From Yinghuangia sp051388915 (GTDB lineage: Bacteria; Actinomycetota; Actinomycetes; Streptomycetales; Streptomycetaceae), in the NCBI RefSeq assembly GCF_051388915.1, contig NZ_JBPKBH010000001.1:434001-498000 (forward strand): a stretch of 64,000 nucleotides of DNA, in the 5' to 3' direction. Position numbers and translations under genes: made by a program. This document shows positions 1-7,936 of this stretch, in pieces. Position 1 is the first letter of the stretch, and every line of letters begins with the position of its first letter. Below the pieces are notes generated by a model. It was given only the letters and a program-made list of their open reading frames with translations, did no database searches and was not told the DNA's origin.

Positions 1-309
1 GACGAGCAGGGCTTCACCTCGGTGGGTTCCGGGTCGCTGTTCGCGCGCGGCGCGTTGAAGAAGCTGTACCGCGACGACCTGACCGCCGAGGACGCGGTCA
101 CGGTGTGCGTGCAGGCTCTGTACGACGCGGCGGACGACGACTCGGCGACCGGCGGGCCCGACCTGTCCCGCAAGATCTACCCGATTGTGACCGTGGTGAC
201 CGACGAGGGCCTGTCGCGCTGGTCCGACGACCAGGTCGGCGCTGTGGTGCAGACGATCGTCGGGGACCGCCTCATCCGTCCGAACGGCCCGAACGCACCT
301 TTGAACTAA
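1..309 (+). CDS. prcB: 20S proteasome beta subunit, C-terminal part (cut by window edge)
   Basis: This is the last 102 codons of the catalytic beta subunit of the actinobacterial 20S proteasome, which degrades pupylated proteins in the cytosol. The frame is open from base 1 to a TAA at 307-309. The visible part has the family's C-terminal signature: GSGSLFARGALKKLY, then EDAVTVCVQALYDAADDD, a loop rich in Gly and Asp, and RKIYPIVTVVTDEG. The N-terminal propeptide and catalytic threonine lie outside the window. prcA follows after 64 bases, so the two subunits are probably co-transcribed, as is usual. Identification rests on the fragment plus the prcA neighbour and is secure. Confidence 0.95.
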   Translation, partial: DEQGFTSVGSGSLFARGALKKLYRDDLTAEDAVTVCVQALYDAADDDSATGGPDLSRKIYPIVTVVTDEGLSRWSDDQVGAVVQTIVGDRLIRPNGPNAPLN

Positions 310-373
310 TGGATTTGACGGCCCATCGGATGGTCGGCGACTTCTTGATCCCCTACCGGCAAAGGACTCCACG

Positions 374-1267
374 GTGACGACGCCTTTCTATGTGTCGCCG
401 CAGCAAGCCATGGCGGACCGGGCCGATTTCGCCCGCAAGGGCATCGCCCGGGGTCGCAGCGTGGTGGTGCTGACGTACGCGGACGGCATCCTGTTCGTGG
501 CGGAGAACCCGTCGCGCGCCCTGCACAAGATGAGTGAGATCTACGACCGCATCGCGTTTGCGGCGGTCGGCAAGTACCCCGAGTTCGAGAACCTGCGTAT
601 CGGCGGTGTGCGGTACGCGGACATCCGCGGTTACTCGTACGCCCGTCACGACGTGACCGCGCGCGGTCTGGCGAACGTGTACGCGCAGACGCTCGGCACG
701 ATCTTCTCCAGCGGCGGCGAGAAGCCGTACGAGGTCGAGCTGATCGTCGCGGAGGTGGGCAGCACGCCCGCCGACGACCAGATCTACCGTCTGACGTACG
801 ACGGTTCGATCGCCGACGAGCACCACTACGTGGCGATGGGCGGCAACGCGGACCAGATCACCGAGCAGTTGAAGCGCACGCACCGCGAGGGGCTGCCGCT
901 GGACGAGGCGCTGCGCGTCGCGGTCGACGTGCTGGCGCGCGACGGGAGCGGCGAGAAGCGGCAGGTTACCGCGGCGCAGCTGGAGGTCGCGGTGCTGGAC
1001 CGGACGCGTTCGCAGCAGCGGAAGTTCAAGCGTGTGGTGGGTGCGCAGTTGGCCCGACTGCTGGGTGAGGCGCCTCCGTCCGCGGCGGAGGCCGGTGCGT
1101 CGGCGGACGCGGCCGATGCCGGTGACGCGGCCGAGGGCGGCGCGGAGTCGTCGGGTGCGGCGGAGAACGGCGGTTCCGGGTCCGGTGGTTCGGCCTCGGG
1201 CGGCTCGTCGGGCGGCTCCTCGGACGGTTCGGCGAACGGCACGTCGAGCGGTTCGTCCGACGAGTAG
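374..1267 (+). CDS. prcA: 20S proteasome alpha subunit
   Basis: PrcA forms the outer heptameric rings of the proteasome, gates substrate entry and docks the ARC/Mpa ATPase. The GTG start at 374 is preceded by AAAGGA. The protein has 297 residues. It opens with the typical MTTPFYVSPQQAMADRADFARKG segment (gate and alpha-ring helix) and continues with the Ntn-hydrolase fold (VVVLTYADGILFVAEN; KMSEIYDRIAFAAVGKY). From about residue 232 to the end it carries a low-complexity Ala/Ser/Gly tail with scattered acidic residues, ending in SSDE. Related alpha subunits are nearer 250-260 residues, so the excess lies in this tail. It has no catalytic threonine, as expected for an alpha subunit. Confidence 0.97.
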   Translation: MTTPFYVSPQQAMADRADFARKGIARGRSVVVLTYADGILFVAENPSRALHKMSEIYDRIAFAAVGKYPEFENLRIGGVRYADIRGYSYARHDVTARGLANVYAQTLGTIFSSGGEKPYEVELIVAEVGSTPADDQIYRLTYDGSIADEHHYVAMGGNADQITEQLKRTHREGLPLDEALRVAVDVLARDGSGEKRQVTAAQLEVAVLDRTRSQQRKFKRVVGAQLARLLGEAPPSAAEAGASADAADAGDAAEGGAESSGAAENGGSGSGGSASGGSSGGSSDGSANGTSSGSSDE

Positions 1268-1333
1268 TCGGCGCCGGTCGTACGAGCAAGGCGGTGCCGT
1301 CCGGCGAATGGCCGGGGCGGCAGCGTGGACGCC

Positions 1334-1365
1334 ACGGGCGCGCTCCCTTCGGGGAGCGCGCCCGT
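1334..1365. terminator. Hairpin terminator between convergent prcA and the LacI-type gene
   Basis: A perfect 14-bp stem (1334-1347 with 1352-1365) is closed by a TTCG tetraloop. It lies between two converging genes, so it can act on both strands. There is no long T tract, which is common for high-GC actinomycete terminators. Confidence 0.85.
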
Positions 1366-1372
1366 CCGCGTT

Positions 1373-2449
1373 TCAGCGCGGGGGCGGCGGGGGCGGCGCG
1401 GTGGAGCCGCGGACGGTGAGTTCGCTGCGGAGCGAGATGTTGTCGGGGCGGCCGCCGTCCAGGAGGTCGAGGAGGGCGGTCATACCGGTCTCGCCGAGCC
1501 GGTGCGCGGGGAGGCGCACGGTGGTCAGTTCGGGCTCCATGACGGTGGCGAGGATCAGGTCGTCGAAGCCGGTGACGGAGATGTCGTCGGGGATGCGCAG
1601 GCCGCGTTGCCGGGCGGCCTTGTACGCGCCCGCTGCCAGCACGTCGTCGTCGCAGACCAGCGCGGTGGGCGGTGTCGGCGTGTCGAGGAGTGTGCGGGCG
1701 GCCTCGGTGGCCTCGTGGACGGTGAAGGCGGTGCGGGCGTGTCCGGTGTGGACGGCGCCGGTGCCGGCGAGTGCGGCGCGGTAGGCGTTGTCGCGCGCGG
1801 TGAACGTCCAGCCGTCGATGTCGGGGACAAGCCGGGCGAAGCGCCGGTGGCCCAGGTCGAGGAGGTGGCTGACGAGTGCGTGCATGCCCGCGGCGACCTC
1901 GACGTTGACGGTGGGCGGGCCCGCCTCGGGGGCGCTGTCGAGCATGACGAGGGGCAGGCCGGGCCCCGGGCCGCTGCCGCCGAGGAGTTCGGAGAGGCTT
2001 TCCAGGGCCATGGAGGAGGCGAGGACGCCGTCGAGGGCGGTGTGTGCGGCGGCGAACGGGCTGGCGAAGGGCGCGAGTTCGGTGCCGGCGCGGATGGGGG
2101 AGGGGTAGACGACCACGGAGAAGTCGCGGCGTGCGGCGGCTTCGGAGGCTCCCGTGTGCACGGCGCCGAAGAAGGGGTTGGTGAGCGCGGGGACCACGAG
2201 GAGGACGGTGCGGGTGGTCCCGAGGCGGAGGTGGCGGGCGGCCTGGTTGGGGCGGTAGCCGAGGGCGGCGCTGGCCTCGTGGACGGCTTGCACGGTGCGC
2301 TCGGAGACGCGGCCGTGCCATTTCCCGGCGTGCACGAGTGACACGGTGGACTGCGAGACGCCGGCGAGTTTGGCGACGTCCTTGCTGGTGGGGCGGGTGG
2401 CGGGGCGGTCCGTGGCAGGCGGTTCCGCCGGCGGGCCGGTGGGGGGCAC
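1373..2449 (-). CDS. LacI-family transcriptional regulator
   Basis: A 358-residue DNA-binding regulator of the LacI/GalR family. An N-terminal tail rich in Pro and Thr (residues 1-20) precedes the helix-turn-helix TSKDVAKLAGVSQSTVSLV and the hinge-helix region (GYRPNQAARHLRLGTTRTV). A periplasmic-binding-protein-like sensor domain fills the rest (VVPALTNPFFGAVHTGASEAA; ALVCDDDVLAAGAYKAA; ISVTGFDDLILATVMEPELTTVRLP). The GTG start at 2449 has GAAGGGA about 11 bases upstream. It is divergent from the MFS transporter, the usual arrangement for a LacI regulator and its target; the effector is unknown. A perfect 14-bp palindrome at 2697-2710 lies in the shared promoter region. Confidence 0.93.
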   Translation of the reverse strand: MPPTGPPAEPPATDRPATRPTSKDVAKLAGVSQSTVSLVHAGKWHGRVSERTVQAVHEASAALGYRPNQAARHLRLGTTRTVLLVVPALTNPFFGAVHTGASEAAARRDFSVVVYPSPIRAGTELAPFASPFAAAHTALDGVLASSMALESLSELLGGSGPGPGLPLVMLDSAPEAGPPTVNVEVAAGMHALVSHLLDLGHRRFARLVPDIDGWTFTARDNAYRAALAGTGAVHTGHARTAFTVHEATEAARTLLDTPTPPTALVCDDDVLAAGAYKAARQRGLRIPDDISVTGFDDLILATVMEPELTTVRLPAHRLGETGMTALLDLLDGGRPDNISLRSELTVRGSTAPPPPPPR

Positions 2450-2646
2450 GGTGACGGCGTTCCCTTCGTGCAGACGAGGCGTCGTGGCGGTGGTCGGGTC
2501 CGCGGGCCGAAGCGGGGGCGTGCAGTGGGTGCGGTGGTCCGAGGGTTGTGGTGCCAGGGCCGTGGTCCGGGGGTGCGGGCCGACTCCGGGGAGCCAACTT
2601 TAGGGGCTTGGGCGCGGGGGTTCCGGCAGGACTCGGCGTATACGGG

Positions 2647-2676
2647 TTGCCTGATTGCGGTGCGGCGGGCCAGACT
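2647..2676 (+). promoter_or_regulatory. Candidate promoter for the MFS gene
   Basis: TTGCCT (2647-2652), an 18-base spacer and CAGACT (2671-2676) resemble a housekeeping promoter reading toward the transporter. The predicted start falls just before the palindrome at 2697. The match is modest and read by eye only. Confidence 0.35.
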
Positions 2677-2696
2677 GGACTGTGAAGTCATACGTA

Positions 2697-2710
2697 TGAC
2701 CCCGAGGGTC
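2697..2710. promoter_or_regulatory. Perfect 14-bp palindrome, candidate operator
   Basis: GTCATACGTATGAC is a perfect inverted repeat, more AT-rich than its surroundings, sitting just downstream of the candidate MFS promoter. A symmetric site between a LacI-type gene and a divergent transporter is where an operator is expected. It lacks the central CG flanked by the usual LacI half-sites, so a different regulator is possible. Confidence 0.5.
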
Positions 2711-2893
2711 GGCCGTACGTCGACCGCTCCGGCGACCCGCGCCGGGCCGACCAGCGTCCGAGACACCCCAAAGAGACAAACGCGCGACCCGGCAGACCTC
2801 CGACCCGATCCCACGGACCCGACCGATCCCACGGACCCGGCCCGGCCCCCGACCCGCGTCCCCCACGAAGCCCAGGAAACGGCGGCCCCGCCC

Positions 2894-4123
2894 ATGCGCA
2901 TATACGCGGACCTCTTCCGTGCCCGGTTCGCGGCCCGCCTGCTCGGCGGCACGCTGCTGGGCCGCCTGCCCAACGGCATGGGCGCCCTGGCGATCCTGCT
3001 GCTGGCACGCGAGGACGGGGCCGGGTACGGCGTCGCGGGCACGCTCTCCGCCCTCTCCGGTCTCGCGACGGCCCTCGGACAGCCCGCGCTCGGCCGCTGG
3101 ATGGACCGCCGGGGCCAGACGCGTGTGCTGGTCGGCGGCGCCTTCGTGTCGGCCGCCGGCTTTGCGGCGTTCGCCCTCGTCGGCGTGGACCCGCTGCCGC
3201 TGGCCGTCGTGGCGGTCCTGGTCGCCGGGTTCGCGACGCCGCCCCTGGAGTCGGGTCTGCGCGCGCTGTGGCCCGCCGTGCTGCGTCCGGACCAGGTGCA
3301 CGCCGCCTACGCGCTCGACGCCGCCGCCCAGGAGATCCTGTTCACCGCGGGCCCGCTGCTGGTCGTGCTGATCGCCGAGACGATGTCGGAGGCGGCCGCC
3401 GTGGTCGCGACGGGCCTGCTGGGCATCGTCGGCACACTCGTCGTCGCGACGTGTCCTCCCTCCCGCGCGTGGCGTCCGGAGTCGCACACGCGCCACTGGG
3501 CGGGGCCGCTGCGCTCCTCCGGACTCCGTGTCCTGTTCCTCTCGCTGACGCTGACCGGGACGGCGCTGGGCGTGCTGAGCGTGGCGGCGGTGGCGTACGC
3601 GGACGACCGGGACTCGGGTGTGTGGGCGGGCGTCATCATGGCGGCGATGTCGACGGGCGCGTTCGTCGGCGGCGTGGTGCACGGGGCGCGCCAGTGGAAG
3701 CGTCCCGCGCGTGAGCGACTGCCGTGGCTGATGGCGTGTCTGACGGTGGGTTACCTGCCGCTTGTGTGGGCTCCCGGGCCGTGGCTGATGATCGTGCTGT
3801 CGGTGGTGTCGGGCGTGTTCCTGGCACCGGTGATCGCGTGCACGTTCACGCTGGTCGACGAACTCGCGCCGCCGGGCACGCTCACCGAGGCGTTCGCGTG
3901 GGTGGTGGCGGCCATGGGGACGGGCGCCGCGATCGGTACGGCCGCCGCCGGGTTCGCCGGTGAAGTAGGGGGCGTACGGGGCGCGTTCGCGGTGGCGGGC
4001 GTGGGCGCGGCGCTCGGTCTCGCGCTGCTGGTGGCGGGACGGGCGGCGCTGCGCCCCCGCGAGATCGACTCCGCGGGAATCGCCGCCCGCGAGTTGTCCC
4101 GGAACGGCACGTCAGCGGCGTAA
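2894..4123 (+). CDS. MFS transporter
   Basis: A 409-residue integral membrane protein of the major facilitator superfamily. The reading frame stays open far upstream, but the ATG at 2894 is chosen because the typical N-terminus begins there (MRIYADLFRARFAARLLGG) and upstream codons look non-coding. Roughly twelve hydrophobic segments are visible. The loop between TM2 and TM3 carries a motif-A-like GRWMDRRGQTRV. The substrate cannot be read; related proteins are usually annotated as efflux or sugar transporters. It is divergent from the LacI-family gene, its probable regulator, and ends only 9 bases before pafA. Confidence 0.88.
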   Translation: MRIYADLFRARFAARLLGGTLLGRLPNGMGALAILLLAREDGAGYGVAGTLSALSGLATALGQPALGRWMDRRGQTRVLVGGAFVSAAGFAAFALVGVDPLPLAVVAVLVAGFATPPLESGLRALWPAVLRPDQVHAAYALDAAAQEILFTAGPLLVVLIAETMSEAAAVVATGLLGIVGTLVVATCPPSRAWRPESHTRHWAGPLRSSGLRVLFLSLTLTGTALGVLSVAAVAYADDRDSGVWAGVIMAAMSTGAFVGGVVHGARQWKRPARERLPWLMACLTVGYLPLVWAPGPWLMIVLSVVSGVFLAPVIACTFTLVDELAPPGTLTEAFAWVVAAMGTGAAIGTAAAGFAGEVGGVRGAFAVAGVGAALGLALLVAGRAALRPREIDSAGIAARELSRNGTSAA

Positions 4124-4126
4124 TGT
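4121..4126 (+). promoter_or_regulatory. Possible -10 element of a leaderless pafA transcript
   Basis: TAATGT lies 6 bases before the pafA ATG at 4133, and no Shine-Dalgarno sequence precedes that ATG. Both facts fit a promoter whose transcript starts at the start codon, common in actinomycetes. No good -35 at standard distance is visible. Confidence 0.35.
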
Positions 4127-4132
4127 TGGTTC

Positions 4133-5494
4133 ATGGACCGCCGAATCTTCGGGCTTGAGAACGAGTACGGCGTCACCTGCACGTTCCGCGGGCAGCGCAG
4201 GCTGTCCCCGGACGAGGTGGCGCGGTACCTGTTTCGCAGAGTCGTCTCGTGGGGCCGAAGCAGCAACGTCTTCCTACGCAATGGGGCCAGGCTGTACCTG
4301 GATGTGGGCAGCCACCCCGAGTACGCAACGCCGGAGTGCGACTCCGTGCCCGAACTGGTCGTGCACGACAAAGCGGGTGAGCGCATCCTCGAAGGGCTTC
4401 TCGTCGACGCCGAGCGGCGTCTGCACGAGGAGGGCATCGCCGGTGACGTCTACCTGTTCAAGAACAACACCGACTCCGCGGGGAACTCGTACGGCTGCCA
4501 CGAGAACTACCTGGTGGCCCGGCACGGCGAGTTCTCGCGGCTGGCGGACATCCTCATCCCGTTCCTGGTGACCCGTCAGATGCTGTGCGGCGCGGGCAAG
4601 GTGCTCCAGACGCCCCGCGGTGCGGTGTACTGCGTGAGCCAGCGGGCGGAGCACATCTGGGAGGGCGTCAGTTCGGCGACCACCCGGTCCCGCCCGATAA
4701 TCAACACCCGCGACGAGCCGCACGCGGACGCCGAGCGCTACCGGCGCCTGCACGTGATCGTCGGGGACTCCAACATGGCCGAGCCGACCACCATGCTGAA
4801 GGTCGGCGCGACCGACCTGGTGCTGCGGATGATCGAGGCGGGCATGGTCATGCGGGACCTGACCCTGGAGAACCCGATCCGGGCGATCCGCGAGGTCAGC
4901 CACGACATGACGGGCCAGCGCAAGGTGCGGTTGGCCAACGGGCGCGAGGCGTCCGCGCTGGAGATCCAACTGGAGTACCTGACGAAGGCGATGGACTTCG
5001 CCGACCGCCGGGGCATCCGCACGGGCACCGTGCGGCAGGTGCTGGACCTGTGGGAGCGCACGCTGACCGCGGTGCAGACCGGGAACCTGGACCTGGTCGG
5101 CCGGGAGATCGACTGGGTGATCAAGTACCAGCTGATCGAGCGGTACCGGGCCAAGCACAACCTGCCGATGGCGTCGCCGCGGGTCGCGCAGATCGACCTC
5201 GCGTACCACGACATCCACCGGCGGCGCGGCCTGTACTACCTGATGGAGCGGCGCGGGCAGGTCGAGCGGATCGGGCAGGACGTCAAGATCTTCGAGGCCA
5301 AGTCGGTGCCGCCGCAGACGACCCGCGCGCGGCTGCGCGGCGAGTTCATCAAGAAGGCGCAGGAGCAGCGGCGCGACTTCACGGTCGACTGGGTGCACCT
5401 GAAGCTGAACGACCAGGCGCAGCGAACCGTGCTGTGCAAGGACCCGTTCCGTGCGGTGGACGACCGGGTGGAGAAGCTGATCGCGAGCATGTGA
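4133..5494 (+). CDS. pafA: Pup--protein ligase PafA
   Basis: PafA joins the C-terminal glutamate of Pup to substrate lysines in an ATP-dependent reaction, marking proteins for the proteasome. The 453-residue length is the family norm. The glutamine-synthetase-like fold is evident: FGLENEYG at residues 6-13 with the metal-binding Glu9; LYLDVGSHPEYATPEC at 54-69 with the expected catalytic aspartate Asp57; and the Mg-ATP region KNNTDSAGNSYGCHENYL. The C-terminal domain continues with the conserved KSVPPQTTRARLRGEFIKKA. Presence of the Asp-His-Pro-Glu context and the gene neighbourhood favour PafA over the paralogous deamidase Dop, which is expected left of prcB, outside the window. Confidence 0.97.
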   Translation: MDRRIFGLENEYGVTCTFRGQRRLSPDEVARYLFRRVVSWGRSSNVFLRNGARLYLDVGSHPEYATPECDSVPELVVHDKAGERILEGLLVDAERRLHEEGIAGDVYLFKNNTDSAGNSYGCHENYLVARHGEFSRLADILIPFLVTRQMLCGAGKVLQTPRGAVYCVSQRAEHIWEGVSSATTRSRPIINTRDEPHADAERYRRLHVIVGDSNMAEPTTMLKVGATDLVLRMIEAGMVMRDLTLENPIRAIREVSHDMTGQRKVRLANGREASALEIQLEYLTKAMDFADRRGIRTGTVRQVLDLWERTLTAVQTGNLDLVGREIDWVIKYQLIERYRAKHNLPMASPRVAQIDLAYHDIHRRRGLYYLMERRGQVERIGQDVKIFEAKSVPPQTTRARLRGEFIKKAQEQRRDFTVDWVHLKLNDQAQRTVLCKDPFRAVDDRVEKLIASM

Positions 5495-5563
5495 CCGTAC
5501 GGCCCGTTCGGCGGCCGCGGTCCCTCGCCGGGAGGCGTGGGGCGGCCGTTGCGGGAGTTGCGG

Positions 5564-5598
5564 CGGGGGTGCGCACCGCGGGGTGGTGCGCACCCCCG
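5564..5598 (+). terminator. Hairpin terminator after pafA
   Basis: A perfect 14-bp stem (5564-5577 with 5585-5598) with a GCGGGGT loop lies 70 bases downstream of the pafA stop codon. It probably ends the MFS-pafA transcript and separates it from the FKBP genes. Confidence 0.75.
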
Positions 5599-5725
5599 GC
5601 GCGCGCTGCCGTACAGGGGCGCTACGCACGGGTACGGATCAGCAACAGGCTCCGGTCTTCACACGATTCCGACCTGGGTTGCCCGTAGAGTGTCCGGGTC
5701 CTGTCGGCTCTTGCAGAGGATTACC

Positions 5726-6727
5726 GTGCGCCGTTTCGCCGCGCTGCTTCTTGTCCCCGCCCTGATGCTCGGTGCCGCGGCGTGCGGCGACGATTCGGGC
5801 GACAAGAACGCGAGTTCCAGCCCCAGCCCGTCGTCGACCAAGCCGGCCCGCTTCGCGGGGCTCAGCACCACCGGCGCCGCGACCGGCAATCCGGCGTACG
5901 GCCAGGCGCCCGACATCAAGATCCCGGACGCGGCCGCGCCGATGGGGCTCCAGTCCCAGGTGCTGACCGAGGGCACCGGCCCGTTGGTGACGTCGCAGGA
6001 CATGGTCAACGCCAACTACGAGGGCGTGGCGTGGAGCACCAAGAAGGTGTTCGACAGCTCGTTCGACCGGGGTGAGGCGACCGAGTTCTACCTTGAGGCG
6101 GTCATCAAGGGCTGGACGCAGGGCCTGACCGGCAAGAAGGTCGGCAGCCGCGTGCTCCTGACCATCCCGGGCGACCTGGGCTACGGCGCGGCGGGCGGCG
6201 GCGAGGACATCAAGTCCAACGAGACGCTGGTGTTCGTGGTCGACATCGTGGGCACGCGCCCGGGCTTCGCGACCGGTGCGCCGGTGGCGCCGAACCCCGA
6301 CCTGCCGACGGTGACGACGGACGGCAACAAGGTCGCGAACCTGACGTTCCCGGCGGGCAAGGCCGCGCCGACCGCGGTGGTGAACCAGAACCTGATCGAG
6401 GGCACGGGGGCGGCGGTCGCCGCGACGGACCAGGTGGAGATGCAGGTCGTGCAGTGGCTGTGGGGCGCGCCCGCGGCATACGGCTCGTCGTGGGCGGGCA
6501 GCGGCCCGCAGCCGCTCCAGCTCGGCCAGCAGGACCCGACGCAGCTCATGACGTCGCTCCAGGAGGGCGTGGTCGGGAAGAAGGTGGGCAGCCGGGTGAT
6601 GCTGGTGCTGCCGCCGGACAAGGGCGTGGGCGCGGCGGGTGCGCCGGAGAAGGGCATTCCGGCGGGCTCGACGCTGGTGCTCGTGCTGGACATCGTGAAG
6701 GCCGGTCCGGCCCCCGCGGCCTCCTGA
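5726..6727 (+). CDS. Tandem-domain FKBP-type peptidyl-prolyl isomerase lipoprotein
   Basis: A 333-residue secreted prolyl isomerase of the FKBP family. The GTG start at 5726 follows AGAGGA and begins a lipoprotein signal peptide (RRFAALLLVPALMLGAAAC; lipid-bearing Cys near residue 19). A Ser/Pro-rich linker follows. The first FKBP domain (about residues 75-175) keeps family residues: NANYEGVAW, FDSSFDRG, VIKGWTQGL, LGYG, LVFVVDI. The second (about 215-328) is degenerate: the ligand-pocket Trp, the first Tyr and the Tyr of the AYG motif are replaced (VVQWLWG, LMTSLQEGV, KGVGAAG). It may therefore be a binding or structural module. A single-domain paralogue follows. Confidence 0.9.
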   Translation: MRRFAALLLVPALMLGAAACGDDSGDKNASSSPSPSSTKPARFAGLSTTGAATGNPAYGQAPDIKIPDAAAPMGLQSQVLTEGTGPLVTSQDMVNANYEGVAWSTKKVFDSSFDRGEATEFYLEAVIKGWTQGLTGKKVGSRVLLTIPGDLGYGAAGGGEDIKSNETLVFVVDIVGTRPGFATGAPVAPNPDLPTVTTDGNKVANLTFPAGKAAPTAVVNQNLIEGTGAAVAATDQVEMQVVQWLWGAPAAYGSSWAGSGPQPLQLGQQDPTQLMTSLQEGVVGKKVGSRVMLVLPPDKGVGAAGAPEKGIPAGSTLVLVLDIVKAGPAPAAS

Positions 6728-6897
6728 CGTCGGCCCGGCGCGCGGCCCGGTTTTCCGGGGTGCGTGCGGCGGGGCGAGTCTCGCGCCGGTGCCGGGACTG
6801 GAAGAGTGTCCGGCGGCCGAAGGCGTACGCCGCCGGCGTGCGTACCGGGCATGGCACCTCATGTCCGTCAGACCATGTACCGAGGAGCAGGACCGCG

Positions 6898-7275
6898 ATG
6901 AGCAACAACGAGAAGCCCGAGATCGACTTCCCGGGCGGGAATCCGCCGGCCGAGCTGGAAATCACCGACATCGTGCTCGGCGACGGCGAGGAGGCCAAGG
7001 CGGGGCACACCGTGAAGGCCGACTACGTCGGCGTGGCGTTCTCCACCGGCGAGGAGTTCGACGCGAGCTGGAACCGCGGCCAGCCGCTGGAGTTCCCGCT
7101 GGGCGCGGGACGGGTCATCCAGGGCTGGGACAAGGGCATCCAGGGCATGCGGGTCGGCGGCCGCCGCAAGCTCGTCATCCCCCCGCACCTGGCCTACGGC
7201 AACCAGAGCCCCAGCCCCCTGATCAAGCCGGGCGAGACCCTGATCTTCGTCGTCGACCTCCGCGGCGTCAGCTGA
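6898..7275 (+). CDS. FKBP-type peptidyl-prolyl cis-trans isomerase, single domain
   Basis: A 125-residue cytoplasmic FKBP that catalyses cis-trans isomerisation of X-Pro bonds. The ATG at 6898 is preceded by GAGGAGCAGG. All pocket signatures are present: VKADYVGVAFSTGEEFDASW (Tyr, Phe and Asp), RVIQGWDKGIQGMRVGGRRKLVIPP (Val-Ile-x-x-Trp) and LAYGNQSP, ending in LIFVVDLRGVS. It has no signal peptide, unlike the upstream tandem-domain lipoprotein, so the pair covers cytosol and cell surface. A strong hairpin terminator lies directly after the stop codon. Confidence 0.95.
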   Translation: MSNNEKPEIDFPGGNPPAELEITDIVLGDGEEAKAGHTVKADYVGVAFSTGEEFDASWNRGQPLEFPLGAGRVIQGWDKGIQGMRVGGRRKLVIPPHLAYGNQSPSPLIKPGETLIFVVDLRGVS

Positions 7276-7288
7276 CCGCTCAACCCCC

Positions 7289-7322
7289 GAGGGCGGTGCC
7301 TCCACAAGGAGCCACCGCCCTC
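7289..7322 (+). terminator. Hairpin terminator after the FKBP gene
   Basis: GAGGGCGGTG-CCTC (7289-7302) pairs with GAG-CCACCGCCCTC (7309-7322) over 14 positions with one mismatch and a 6-base loop. It lies 13 bases after the FKBP stop codon. Confidence 0.8.
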
Positions 7323-7936
7323 ACCCATGCGGACCCAGGTCCAAAGCCCCGGCGGAACGCCGAACGCGTCACCCGGGGCCGTCCCATCTCACCTCCGTGC
7401 ACCGACGGCCGGAAACACCCCACCCCAGACCGCCTCCACTGCACGCGCCTCCCACCCCCAGCGCCCGGCGGCGCCAAGAGCGGACCGGCCAAAGTCCGCC
7501 AGAGTCGTCGGCGGCTCGCGTCGGAACGGCGGCGGTTGCGTGTTGGCGGCCGTGCTGCCGGGGGATTCGCGCAGCGTCAGTGCGCACGGACGGCCTGACC
7601 CGCCCCCGACAGATCGCGTTGACCTGCTTGCCTCCTGTCCACGCGACTCAACACGCGCGCTCGGTCGGGGATCGGCGGGAGGTGGTCGACGGTGGCTTGA
7701 AGGCGGTAGTCGCAGGTGGCATCCGTGCTGCCGGGTGATTCGGGCAGCGGCCGTGCGTTTGCGCTGCTGCGTACTTGGGCCTGGTTGTACCCCCACAGGG
7801 CGGCTCGCAACTGCTCGGTAGGGGGCCGAACTTGTCGTCGCGGGATCGTTCCGCCTCGCCGGACGTGACGACGGGTCCCCGCTGCCGGCCTGACACGCGT
7901 GGTGGGTGGGGGAGCGGGTGTCCGCATACCGGTGGG
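7323..7936. other. 614-base region without a gene, containing an imperfect direct repeat
   Basis: No open frame here has a start signal together with a plausible product. Two related segments are visible, 7530-7574 and 7700-7747, sharing the core CCGTGCTGCCGGG-GATTCG-GCAG in the same orientation. The region separates two converging transcripts (FKBP and DUF3866). Confidence 0.55.

Larger units (their letters stand above)
2450..2893. other. Divergent regulatory region, LacI gene / MFS gene
   Basis: This 444-base region between divergent genes holds no convincing gene. It contains a promoter-like pair, a perfect palindrome and an 18-bp direct repeat (2807-2824 and 2825-2842, unit starting GATCCCACGGACCCG, with the last bases diverging). 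Open frames through it lack a start signal and a plausible product. Confidence 0.6.

Noticed and set aside
3268..3714. Long ORFs in alternate frames inside the MFS gene
   Set aside because: They are shadow frames of high-GC coding DNA; only the frame at 2894 gives a membrane-protein sequence.
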